The position numbers and the translations under genes are program-made. This document shows positions 1 through 6,869 of a stretch of 17,544 bases of DNA, piece after piece. The stretch covers positions 1 to 17,544 of the forward strand of contig SVQJ01000015.1 of the NCBI GenBank assembly GCA_015065395.1. Reading direction: 5' to 3'. The notes below the pieces were generated by a model, which saw only the letters and a program-made list of their open reading frames with translations, did not search any database and had not been told where the DNA came from. Source of the stretch: Oscillospiraceae bacterium (GTDB taxonomy: Bacteria; Bacillota; Clostridia; Oscillospirales; CAG-272). Positions within the stretch are counted from its first letter, which is position 1. Every line of letters begins with the position of its first letter.

Positions 1-1
1 C

Positions 2-112
2 CCTGATGCTATATGGCGTCAGTACGGAGATAATCTTTTGATACTCGCTATCACAGGCGATAGTGAGCCTACAGCAGTCTGGAACGCAGTAGACGCTTAT
101 ATCAATAAGTGA
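2..112 (+). CDS. 3' end of an unidentified protein gene (partial)
   Basis: An open frame enters from the left edge and stops at TGA 110-112, giving the last 36 residues of a protein that begins upstream of the window. The tail reads as a beta strand (around DNLLILAI) followed by a short amphipathic helix ending AVDAYINK. There is no catalytic motif to identify it. It has some resemblance to the C-terminal strand and helix of small clostridial secreted or lipoprotein domains such as DUF4358, but that is from memory and weak. It is supported as real by the strong terminator placed about 30 bases after the stop codon. Confidence 0.6.
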   Translation, partial: PDAIWRQYGDNLLILAITGDSEPTAVWNAVDAYINK

Positions 113-142
113 TAAATTATTTTGATAAATTAGATCTTATAA

Positions 143-182
143 AAAAAGCAATGTAAAGGCCGCGGCCTTTACATTGCTTTTT
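143..182. terminator. Large perfect palindromic terminator, probably bidirectional
   Basis: Bases 143-182 are a perfect 40-base inverted repeat centred between 162 and 163, with a GC-rich core (GGCCGCGGCC) and flanking A and T tracts. It follows the plus-strand gene ending at 112 and lies downstream of the minus-strand operon ending at 370. The A run at 141-147 becomes a U run in the opposite direction, so it can stop both transcripts. No other hairpin was seen between 183 and 369. Confidence 0.9.
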
Positions 183-369
183 CTGTTTTCAGAGAACAAA
201 ATACGGTTTGACTTAGAATTAAGAGGAACTATAGTGGCGCATTTTGCCTTGCCAATATCAGCAAAGATCATCATTGAAGCTTTTTCAAAAAAACCACCGT
301 TTCTCTGTTAAAAAACGTGATTTGAACATGTCGTTTCAGTATTTAGAGCTCTTTTTAACGGTTTATAGG

Positions 370-1821
370 CTATTTCTGAGATGAATGAACCTTGGTTTCA
401 TAATTGTATACCGCACCGTGGGCACCGAAAATGTGCCAGCTTCCCGCACCCAGCCGTTGCATCACAGCTTCCCGTTCCTTCGTGCAAAGCGCCTTGTCCG
501 TGTCAACGGAGGTTGTAAGGATGGGAGCATATTGGTTGTATTGCTTTTGCTCGGAGGTCATCCCCTTAATATTAACGTATATGTCGCCGGTGAATGCAAT
601 TTTTTTGCTATAATCAATAAGAACGATCTCTCCGGGCAGGTGTCCGCCGGCACCCTCGTAGACTTCAAAATCAAGCTCACCGAAGGAGAAGAAACCTATC
701 TGACGCAAAAGGCAGTCCTTCATTTCGCCTCCGTCGCCTATAACCGTCATTTTTGAGGGGTCTGCAGGGACATATTCTGTCAGCGTTTTGCAGATGCGGA
801 TGTAAGGAGTATGCAGGGGATTCTTTTCTCTTATCCCGTCACGTCCTTCATATTCTTCTATGAGACAGTCTCGACTTTTTTTGCTTGCGTATATCTTATC
901 AAACATAGGAAGCAGACCAACATGGTCAACGTCCATGTGAGTGAGAATGCATTTCTTTTCTATGGTATCAAAATCGGGGATGAGCTTTCTGAGAATGGGA
1001 AGCATCTCTTGCGTATAGCAAGCAAATCCCGTATCAACGAATAGATATTCACCAAAGCTTTTTATGATCGCAGTATTGCTTCCGCAAGGTGGCTCAATAG
1101 TAGTTATTTCTGTGTTATCGGTTATCTTGTGAGTGGTGATACGCGGGGAAAAGCTGTTACCCTTACAGCGGGAAAGAAGAGCAGCGAATTTGCTGATACA
1201 GTCAAAGGTACGGTAGGGTGACAGCCCTTGTGTATCCAGCACCTCCATTGCGAGGTTTGTGTTTATTAGCAGCAGGTTGCGCTTGTCCTCTGAGATACCG
1301 CCTGTCTCCATAAGGCTTTGGACGAAAGATCTGTAGAAGAAGCTGTTGTCGTATATTTTCTCGCTTTTGTTGTATTCGATTATCTTGACAGGGCAGAGCT
1401 CCTCCGCTTTAGCGAGAAATTCGGAAATTTCAGCCTCGTTTTCAACCCGAAGCCCAACCTTCAAAAACTGATATTCGGTTGCATTCTCCTGAGAGCTGAT
1501 ATATGAAATGTTGAATCCGTACTGTTCAATAAGCTGAAGAACCTCAGTGGCGCTTCCCGTAACGTCTCTCAGGCAAAATTCAAGCAGAATTATGCCTGCC
1601 TCGGATTCTGTATTGTTAATATAACCGATCTCAGACAGGATACGGTCAGCTTCAAGCAATTTTTCCTCATCTCCCTGAACCTCGATAAAAAGTGCGTGAG
1701 AGTCAACAGCCTTGTTGTAGCTCACCCTTGTGATGTTGATGCCAAGAGTAGAGAAGCATTTTGTAGCTTGAAGCAGCGCACCTATCTTGTTGGGAATGTT
1801 GGTGATATAAGTTTTTTTCAT
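370..1821 (-). CDS. Tandem-ACT domain metallo-beta-lactamase-fold hydrolase
   Basis: This 483-residue protein has two ACT-like domains (about 3-68 and 77-145, each with the G-x-L turn and beta-alpha-beta pattern), a helical linker (about 150-240), then a metallo-beta-lactamase (MBL) fold. MBL metal-site residues are visible: H295-x-D297-x-D299-H300, H394 in GGHLPGE, D413 in TGD and H468 in GAHG. The second histidine of the usual HxHxDH is Asp, as I recall for ComEC-type MBL domains, so the site may hold metal differently. ACT domains normally bind amino acids and control the attached enzyme, so an amino-acid-gated hydrolase is the simplest inference; the substrate is unknown. It starts at ATG 1821 after a CAGAGG ribosome binding site. 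It is the last gene of a three-gene operon, 12 bases after the APH-like kinase. Confidence 0.85.
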   Translation of the reverse strand: MKKTYITNIPNKIGALLQATKCFSTLGINITRVSYNKAVDSHALFIEVQGDEEKLLEADRILSEIGYINNTESEAGIILLEFCLRDVTGSATEVLQLIEQYGFNISYISSQENATEYQFLKVGLRVENEAEISEFLAKAEELCPVKIIEYNKSEKIYDNSFFYRSFVQSLMETGGISEDKRNLLLINTNLAMEVLDTQGLSPYRTFDCISKFAALLSRCKGNSFSPRITTHKITDNTEITTIEPPCGSNTAIIKSFGEYLFVDTGFACYTQEMLPILRKLIPDFDTIEKKCILTHMDVDHVGLLPMFDKIYASKKSRDCLIEEYEGRDGIREKNPLHTPYIRICKTLTEYVPADPSKMTVIGDGGEMKDCLLRQIGFFSFGELDFEVYEGAGGHLPGEIVLIDYSKKIAFTGDIYVNIKGMTSEQKQYNQYAPILTTSVDTDKALCTKEREAVMQRLGAGSWHIFGAHGAVYNYETKVHSSQK

Positions 1822-1833
1822 AAATACCTCTGT

Positions 1834-2607
1834 TTATCCGAATACCTCAAAAGCGGCGATGACCCGAAGCATATCTGGGTCGATCTTATCTTTGCCGTAT
1901 GCATCAAAGAAGCGGTCTCGGTATTTTTCTGTTTTCAGATTGTATCCAAGTGACCATGCACCCCAGAAAAGGTCAATGTGCCTGTCGGAGATGCCGGCAG
2001 AATCAAGGTCAATAAATTTTGAAAAACGCCAATTTTCAAGCATAATGTTGGGAAGGCAGAAATCTCCGTGAATGAGGGTGTCAGTTCTGAGCAGATCTTT
2101 ATGCTTTTCAATAACCCCCAATGCCTCTTCGGGAGATGAATAGCCGAAGCGGAGCGCATCGTAAATACCTTTTTCGTAGTTTTGGAGAGCTGTTTTGATG
2201 TAATCGGCAGTTCTTTCGGGAATGGGGCAACCGCAAGCGCTTTCCTCGTGTAGCTGTCGCAAGACCTCGCCGAGAGTATCGCAAAGGCGCAAGGGATCGT
2301 CAAGATAAACTTGGGCGGTGCAATCCTCTCCCGGTACTCGCGCTGTGAGCATCCAGTCAAAGTCCGAGGTAATGTATTCCAGTACCTCTGTTGCCAGGCC
2401 TTTTTTGTGAAAATACCTTGTCAGCATGACCTCCTTGGAAAGAGATCCCTTGGTTGCTTTTTTCAGATAGTATCCGCAACTGCGGTCGATATAATAAACC
2501 TTAGCATTTTCTGAGCAGGAGCTGTCGTATACTTCAGCTCCGGTAAAAAGATTGTGAAAAACTTTAGGGAAGTTTTCAATGTTTGGGTGTAAAAGCTTTT
2601 TTATCAT
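1834..2607 (-). CDS. APH(3')-like aminoglycoside/small-molecule phosphotransferase
   Basis: This 257-residue protein is close to the usual APH(3') length of about 264. It keeps the kinase core: a probable ATP-contact lysine at 49/50, the catalytic motif HGDFCLPN with D182 and N187, the metal-binding aspartate D200 in FIDLD, and the trailing DRHIDL segment that matches the DRYxDL of APH(3') enzymes. It should therefore phosphorylate a hydroxyl group using ATP in the cytoplasm. Whether the substrate is an aminoglycoside or an endogenous compound cannot be read from sequence; chromosomal homologues often confer no resistance. ATG 2607 lies 2 bases after the stop codon of the preceding gene, and the nearest GGAGG is about 18 bases upstream inside that gene, so translation is probably coupled to it. 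Confidence 0.85.
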   Translation of the reverse strand: MIKKLLHPNIENFPKVFHNLFTGAEVYDSSCSENAKVYYIDRSCGYYLKKATKGSLSKEVMLTRYFHKKGLATEVLEYITSDFDWMLTARVPGEDCTAQVYLDDPLRLCDTLGEVLRQLHEESACGCPIPERTADYIKTALQNYEKGIYDALRFGYSSPEEALGVIEKHKDLLRTDTLIHGDFCLPNIMLENWRFSKFIDLDSAGISDRHIDLFWGAWSLGYNLKTEKYRDRFFDAYGKDKIDPDMLRVIAAFEVFG

Positions 2608-2609
2608 GC

Positions 2610-4223
2610 TTATTTTCTGTCATTCCTCCATTGGATAAAGCTCATACTGCCGCCGAAGGCAACCGTGGAAAAGATGAATAGCCACCCCCACGGGATTACG
2701 TTGAAGAATACTTCTATTTCCCCGAATGCAAGGAGAATGAGAGCAATTATTGCACCGAATACTGCGAAAAAGGCAAGGGAGAACAATAATCCCAGTATTA
2801 ATGCCGTGGTGAAATAGTAGCCGAAGGAAAAATGACCAAGGCTTTTTCTTTCTTCCTTTGTAAGCTTTTTGAACTCGGCGCGCTTTGCAGCTATTGTTGC
2901 TGTCCTCGTATTTGAGTTGTCACCGTAAGAGTTAAAAGTGTTTTTGAAAAAACGCCTGCCACTGTCAAAGAACATGGCAGAAAAAACGTCTTTTTCTGTG
3001 TTATCACACTTTTGGGGGAAGACCGTGCCGCTTAAAAAATCGAAAACGGGCTCGTTGTCTGTTGTAAGCCTTTCATAAGCCTTTATAAAATACAAAGCAT
3101 TTTTCTGCGGACCGACGAAATAATCCATGCCGTAAGATGATGCAACGCTTATGCCCTTCTTTGAGCCGGCCTTGTAAAAGTCCGGATATTCTCCACTGTA
3201 TCCCAAAGAAAAAAGCATATCGCTGACTGCTTTTCGTTCACTTTTATATACTTCATCGGAGTTGATTTCCGATCTTCGGGGGATTTGGGATTGGGATGCG
3301 CATATCTCGCCGTAAAGCCTTCTCCAAAGTGCTTCGCCGTAAACGTTGGAAAGCTCTCTCAAAAGCTTTTGATGGAGCCTTTCGGCTATTCTGTCTTTTT
3401 TCGTTTCCAATATAGCGTCCAAAAGCTTTTTCGCTTTGTTCAATGAGTATTCTTCAAGAAGCAAAGCAAAGGAATCTATTGCATCGCTGCTTGCTTTCTT
3501 AATATTCCAATTACGCAAAGCAGAAAGGAATTCCAAGGTCTGAAGTAAGGACAGCTCCTTTTCGCAAAGCAGAGAAGGGTCATATTCGTATTTCTCGTAT
3601 ATGAGGGAAGCCATTGAGACAAGATGTTCCCAGGGAGATATATCAAGTGGTGAAATATCCAAGGCGGAGGGGAAGCTCTTTACGATCTTCAATTCCTTAA
3701 ATACGATCTTAACAGTTTTGAAATCCTCGGTAAAGACCTCATAAACCATCCCTTCAGCGCTACGGTAAAGCTCATACCAGAGAACCTCATTTGAGATGGT
3801 TATATCTTCCTTGAGATCAGCACCCTTGAAAATGAGATTTATGTCAGCAAATTCAATGTCATAAAGCAGCATATATGCGTTGCTTTCGGAAATGTCCTTT
3901 TTTATGGCTAAAGGACCGTAGTGAGAGCTTAGATGATTGTCTTCTCCGATCTCCGAGAACAAAGCCTCGCATTCCTTGTCCTTCCACTGACGTATAATAT
4001 CATAGGTTTTTTCAATTCTTTTGATATAGGTTATTATGTGATCGATGCTTTTTCTTTCCGAAAAGTCCTCCGAAAGAGTAGGGTAGTCCTTGAGAAAATC
4101 ACAGGAGGCAATAAACGCGCGAATATCTTTTTCCCGTTCTTTTGCACTTTCAAGGCCTATTTCAAACTGTATGTAATTGTATATTCTCAGGAAATACAGC
4201 ATTTCCGTCGGCAGGTGCTTCAT
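2610..4223 (-). CDS. Uncharacterised protein with C-terminal membrane segments
   Basis: This 537-residue protein is not recognised. The first 460 or so residues are soluble-looking and charged, rich in helix. The tail carries a long hydrophobic stretch at about 469-501 and another at about 508-531, ending in a basic RNDRK. This suggests a large cytoplasmic domain anchored by its C-terminus. A basic, lysine-rich patch (around 445-460) lies just before the first membrane segment. LDISP is repeated twice in a row near residue 190 from a 15-base imperfect tandem repeat (3633-3662). It starts at ATG 4223 after a GAGGAG ribosome binding site and about 22 bases after the predicted transcription start. 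It is the first gene of the operon with the APH-like kinase and the ACT-MBL protein. Confidence 0.75.
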   Translation of the reverse strand: MKHLPTEMLYFLRIYNYIQFEIGLESAKEREKDIRAFIASCDFLKDYPTLSEDFSERKSIDHIITYIKRIEKTYDIIRQWKDKECEALFSEIGEDNHLSSHYGPLAIKKDISESNAYMLLYDIEFADINLIFKGADLKEDITISNEVLWYELYRSAEGMVYEVFTEDFKTVKIVFKELKIVKSFPSALDISPLDISPWEHLVSMASLIYEKYEYDPSLLCEKELSLLQTLEFLSALRNWNIKKASSDAIDSFALLLEEYSLNKAKKLLDAILETKKDRIAERLHQKLLRELSNVYGEALWRRLYGEICASQSQIPRRSEINSDEVYKSERKAVSDMLFSLGYSGEYPDFYKAGSKKGISVASSYGMDYFVGPQKNALYFIKAYERLTTDNEPVFDFLSGTVFPQKCDNTEKDVFSAMFFDSGRRFFKNTFNSYGDNSNTRTATIAAKRAEFKKLTKEERKSLGHFSFGYYFTTALILGLLFSLAFFAVFGAIIALILLAFGEIEVFFNVIPWGWLFIFSTVAFGGSMSFIQWRNDRK

Positions 4224-4252
4224 TTTTAACTCCTCGGTATTATTGTAACAAT

Positions 4253-4281
4253 ATTTTAACTGTATATTTGAAAAAAGTCAA
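4253..4281 (-). promoter_or_regulatory. Sigma-A promoter of the membrane protein/kinase/ACT-MBL operon
   Basis: On the minus strand, TTGACT (4276-4281) and TAAAAT (4253-4258) are separated by exactly 17 bases. The predicted start near 4246 leaves a leader of about 22 bases with a GAGGAG ribosome binding site before ATG 4223. The -35 box lies only 4 bases from the -35 box of the divergent ATPase gene. Confidence 0.8.
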
Positions 4282-4285
4282 GTAA

Positions 4286-4314
4286 TTGACACCGCAAGTT
4301 GAATGTGGTAAAAT
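4286..4314 (+). promoter_or_regulatory. Sigma-A promoter of the ATPase gene
   Basis: TTGACA (4286-4291) and TAAAAT (4309-4314) are 17 bases apart. The predicted start near 4321 falls just before the GGGAGG ribosome binding site (4324-4329). Because the promoter covers 4286-4314, a TTG start codon at 4286 for the ATPase can be ruled out. Confidence 0.85.
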
Positions 4315-4336
4315 CATTTCAGAGGGAGGCGAGGTC

Positions 4337-5215
4337 ATGATCTATCTTGAAAGGTTCAGCCTTGCAACGGCTGATGATGAGGATACATTTGTTTTGAATT
4401 ATCCGTACCAGCTTGAGATGCAGTGCTTTACCCACAATGTTTATCCCTTCAAAATAATTCCTCAGAAAGAGCTGGAAATACTGGAGTTCGAGCCGATCAC
4501 GATATTTTATGGATCAAACGGATCAGGCAAATCCACTCTTTTGAATATCATCGCAGAAAAGCTTATGATTCGGCGTTCGGCACCTTTTAACAATACTCCC
4601 TATTTTGATGATTATCTTTCCTATTGTGAATACAGCTTAAGAAACCAATGCAGATTACCAAAGGATTCAAAGCTGATAGCAAGTGACGATGTTTTCGATT
4701 TTCTTCTTGATATTAGGGCGATCAATGAGGGAATATCAGATAGGCGGGACAGACTTTTTGAGGAATACGAGGATAAGAGCCGAAACCGCTTTCAGATGAA
4801 ATGCCTTGATGATTATGATGAATTGAAAAAGCATAATGATGCCAAAAGGTATTCTAAATCTCAGTTTACAGAGAAAAGGCTTCCCCGTGAAGTTACACCG
4901 GGCTCCAACGGAGAAAGTGCCTTTGCATATTTCGCCAAGGAGATAGGAGAGAATGCGCTATATCTTCTGGATGAGCCTGAGAACAGCCTCTCTGTGGTAA
5001 AGCAAAAGGAGCTGGCACGGCTTTTAGAGGATTCGGCGCGGTTTTATAATTGTCAGTTTATTATTTCAACCCATTCTCCCATTTTGCTTTCCATGAAGGG
5101 TGCAAGGATATACGATCTTGATTCCTGCCCGGTAAGGGTAAGAAGGTGGACGGAGCTTGAAAACGTGAGGGAATGGTTTGATTTTTTCGAGGAGAATCGG
5201 GACAAGCTTTTATAA
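4337..5215 (+). CDS. ABC-type AAA family ATPase
   Basis: This 292-residue soluble ATPase has a complete ABC nucleotide-binding set: Walker A GSNGSGKST (59-67), a signature-like SNGES (190-194), Walker B LYLLDEPE (208-215, catalytic E213) and the switch histidine in STHSP (H246). There are no membrane segments and no permease gene nearby. It therefore resembles stand-alone ATPases of the predicted-ATPase group (COG3910-like, AAA_21-like) rather than a transporter subunit. The region between Walker A and the signature (about 85-185) is charged, taking the place of the coiled-coil arm of SMC/RecF relatives, but it is short. ATG 4337 is chosen because GGGAGG sits 7 bases upstream and the promoter rules out earlier starts. 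It is transcribed divergently from the kinase/ACT-MBL operon. The cellular role is not known. Confidence 0.85.
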   Translation: MIYLERFSLATADDEDTFVLNYPYQLEMQCFTHNVYPFKIIPQKELEILEFEPITIFYGSNGSGKSTLLNIIAEKLMIRRSAPFNNTPYFDDYLSYCEYSLRNQCRLPKDSKLIASDDVFDFLLDIRAINEGISDRRDRLFEEYEDKSRNRFQMKCLDDYDELKKHNDAKRYSKSQFTEKRLPREVTPGSNGESAFAYFAKEIGENALYLLDEPENSLSVVKQKELARLLEDSARFYNCQFIISTHSPILLSMKGARIYDLDSCPVRVRRWTELENVREWFDFFEENRDKLL

Positions 5216-5271
5216 TAATGCATTTTTAAGAAATTTTTTGGATTTTTTTGTAAAAAACGTTATTTTCAGTA

Positions 5272-5300
5272 TTTACAAATAAAAAAAGCCGTTATATAAT
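5272..5300 (+). promoter_or_regulatory. Sigma-A promoter of purC
   Basis: TTTACA (5272-5277) and a consensus TATAAT (5295-5300) are separated by 17 bases. The predicted start is near 5307, giving a leader of about 45 bases ending in AGAGGA. This leader is too short for a purine riboswitch. Confidence 0.8.
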
Positions 5301-5351
5301 AGAAAGGTATTCTAAAGTATTCCGTATAAGGGATAAAGAAAGAGGATTAAT

Positions 5352-6035
5352 ATGAAAAAGCTTTATGAAGGCAAAACCAAGGACGTTTATTCTCTTGACA
5401 ACGGCAATGTAATGCTCAAGTTCAAGGATGACTGCACAGGTAAAGACGGTGTGTTTGATCCCGGTGAAAACTCTGTTGGTCTCACAATCGAGGGTATCGG
5501 AAAAGCCAATCTCATTAGCTCTGTTCACTATTTTGAGCTTCTTAAAAAAGCAGGAATCAAGACCCACTATGTAAGCGCAAATGTTGAAGAGGCAACAATG
5601 GAGGTTCTCCCCGCAACCGTTTTCGGTCACGGTCTTGAGGTTATCTGCCGTCTTGTTGCAACAGGCAGCTTTATCCGCAGATACGGCGAGTATATTGCAG
5701 ACGGTACCGTTCTTGAGGGCGGCTACGTTGAGTGCACCTTCAAGAACGATGAGAAGGGCGATCCCCTGGTAACAGGTGAGGGTCTTGCTGCTCTCGGCGT
5801 AATGAGCCCCGAGATGTTCGAGTCCATGAAGGCTCAGACTCTTGCTATCACAAAGATCGTTGCTGATGATCTTAAGTCCATCGGTCTTGATCTCTGGGAT
5901 ATCAAGTTCGAGTTCGGTTATAATAACGGTGAGGTCATCCTCATCGATGAGATCGCATCCGGTAATATGAGAGTATATAAGGACGGTAAGATCGTTGATC
6001 CTGTTGAGCTTACCGCTCTCATCAATAACAGATAA
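5352..6035 (+). CDS. purC: Phosphoribosylaminoimidazole-succinocarboxamide synthase (SAICAR synthetase)
   Basis: This enzyme joins CAIR and aspartate with ATP in de novo purine synthesis. At 227 residues it is near the usual bacterial length of about 235. The nucleotide-binding start motif LYEGKTKDVY (4-13), the R-x-V-A-x-G-S block (R100-S106) and the D-x-K-x-EFG block (183-189) are clear. Near the C-terminus the usual DEISPDxxR is replaced by DEIASGNMR (199-207), keeping D, E and R but losing SPD. I recall this from a subset of clostridial PurC proteins, so it is probably a subfamily trait rather than damage. The gene stands alone: it has its own promoter and terminator, and no other pur gene is in the window. 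ATG 5352 follows AGAGGA with normal spacing. Confidence 0.93.
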   Translation: MKKLYEGKTKDVYSLDNGNVMLKFKDDCTGKDGVFDPGENSVGLTIEGIGKANLISSVHYFELLKKAGIKTHYVSANVEEATMEVLPATVFGHGLEVICRLVATGSFIRRYGEYIADGTVLEGGYVECTFKNDEKGDPLVTGEGLAALGVMSPEMFESMKAQTLAITKIVADDLKSIGLDLWDIKFEFGYNNGEVILIDEIASGNMRVYKDGKIVDPVELTALINNR

Positions 6036-6042
6036 ATTGAAG

Positions 6043-6079
6043 ATCAAAACCCATCGGTGAACGGTGGGTTTTGATTTTT
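6043..6079 (+). terminator. Intrinsic terminator after purC
   Basis: Arms 6043-6053 and 6065-6075 pair perfectly over 11 bases and extend inward by about 3 more pairs around a 5-base loop (6057-6061). A T run follows at 6075-6079. It lies 8 bases after the purC stop codon. Confidence 0.9.
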
Positions 6080-6103
6080 GTAATATTCGATGGAGCGTAA
6101 AAT

Positions 6104-6784
6104 ATGAACATTTCCGAATATAATGAAATTAGTGAATTTATGCAAAAATGTATGTGCGATTCCGCCCACGACAGAGAACACGTGATGAGGGTTTTGAAAC
6201 TTGCGCTTGATATTGCGGAATATGAAGAAAATGTTGATTATGACATACTTATTGCTTCCTGCCTGCTTCATGATATAGGGAGAAAGGAGCAGATAGAGAA
6301 TTCAAAGCTTTGCCATGCAAGGGTGGGAAGCGAGAAAGCATACGATTATCTTCTTTCAAGGGGTTGGAGCAACGCGTGTGCAGGGGCGGTCCGAGATTGT
6401 ATATATACCCATCGCTTCAGAAGTGACAATCCCCCAAAAACCATGGAAGCGAAGATCCTTTTTGATGCGGATAAGATCGATGTTTGCGGAGCTATGGGCA
6501 TCGCTCGATCGCTTATATACCGGGGAAGCGTATCAGAACCGCTGTATACTCTCAATGAAGATGGTTCTGTGAATGACGGCAGCGATACTCTTGAGCCCTC
6601 TTTCTTCAGAGAATACCATTTCAAATTAAAAAAGCTTTACGGTAGGTTTTTTACAAAGCGCGGTCGCGAAATAGGTGAAAAAAGAAGAAAGGCGGCAGAG
6701 GATTTCTATTCGGCTTTGCTTTCGGAGGTGCAGGATTCCCATTTTGATGGAGCACAGAATGCAAAAAAAATATGTTCTATATGA
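6104..6784 (+). CDS. HD-domain phosphohydrolase (YedJ/YpgQ-like)
   Basis: This 226-residue protein has the metal-binding HD signature: H22 and H26 in AHDREH, H56-D57 in LLHDIGR and the distal aspartate in DADKID (121-126), with conserved H71 and H103. The AHDxxH opening and the DADKID ending match the YedJ/YpgQ group, whose B. subtilis member is reported to hydrolyse nucleotide pyrophosphates. A nucleotide or deoxynucleotide substrate is a reasonable inference but not shown. ATG 6104 follows GGAG at suitable spacing. It begins 24 bases after the purC terminator without a clear promoter of its own, so expression may depend on readthrough. It ends after an A8 run at 6763-6770, with no terminator seen before the next promoter. 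Confidence 0.85.
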   Translation: MNISEYNEISEFMQKCMCDSAHDREHVMRVLKLALDIAEYEENVDYDILIASCLLHDIGRKEQIENSKLCHARVGSEKAYDYLLSRGWSNACAGAVRDCIYTHRFRSDNPPKTMEAKILFDADKIDVCGAMGIARSLIYRGSVSEPLYTLNEDGSVNDGSDTLEPSFFREYHFKLKKLYGRFFTKRGREIGEKRRKAAEDFYSALLSEVQDSHFDGAQNAKKICSI

Positions 6785-6812
6785 CATTTAGTAAGAAAAA
6801 ATGAATTTCCTA

Positions 6813-6841
6813 TTGTATTTTCCTTCAAAATGTGAGATAAT
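6813..6841 (+). promoter_or_regulatory. Possible promoter of the first NSS transporter
   Basis: A good -10 box, GATAAT (6836-6841), lies 17 bases after a weak -35, TTGTAT (6813-6818). The predicted start near 6848 gives a leader of about 22 bases with AGGAG before ATG 6870. The weak -35 suggests modest or activated expression. Confidence 0.5.
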
Positions 6842-6869
6842 GTCAAGGTAAATCATTTAGGAGATAAAC

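Noticed and set aside
3633..3662. 15-base imperfect tandem repeat encoding a duplicated LDISP
   Set aside because: Only two diverged copies inside a coding gene; recorded with that gene as a local duplication, not a repeat element.
4286..4336. Upstream TTG start adding 17 residues to the ATPase
   Set aside because: That TTG is the first part of the -35 box and the added sequence would not be transcribed; ATG 4337 has the ribosome binding site.
5292..6047. A 251-codon open frame on the minus strand covering all of purC
   Set aside because: It is the antisense of a clearly recognised enzyme gene, spans its promoter and terminator, and its translation matches no family I know; long antisense frames arise from codon bias.
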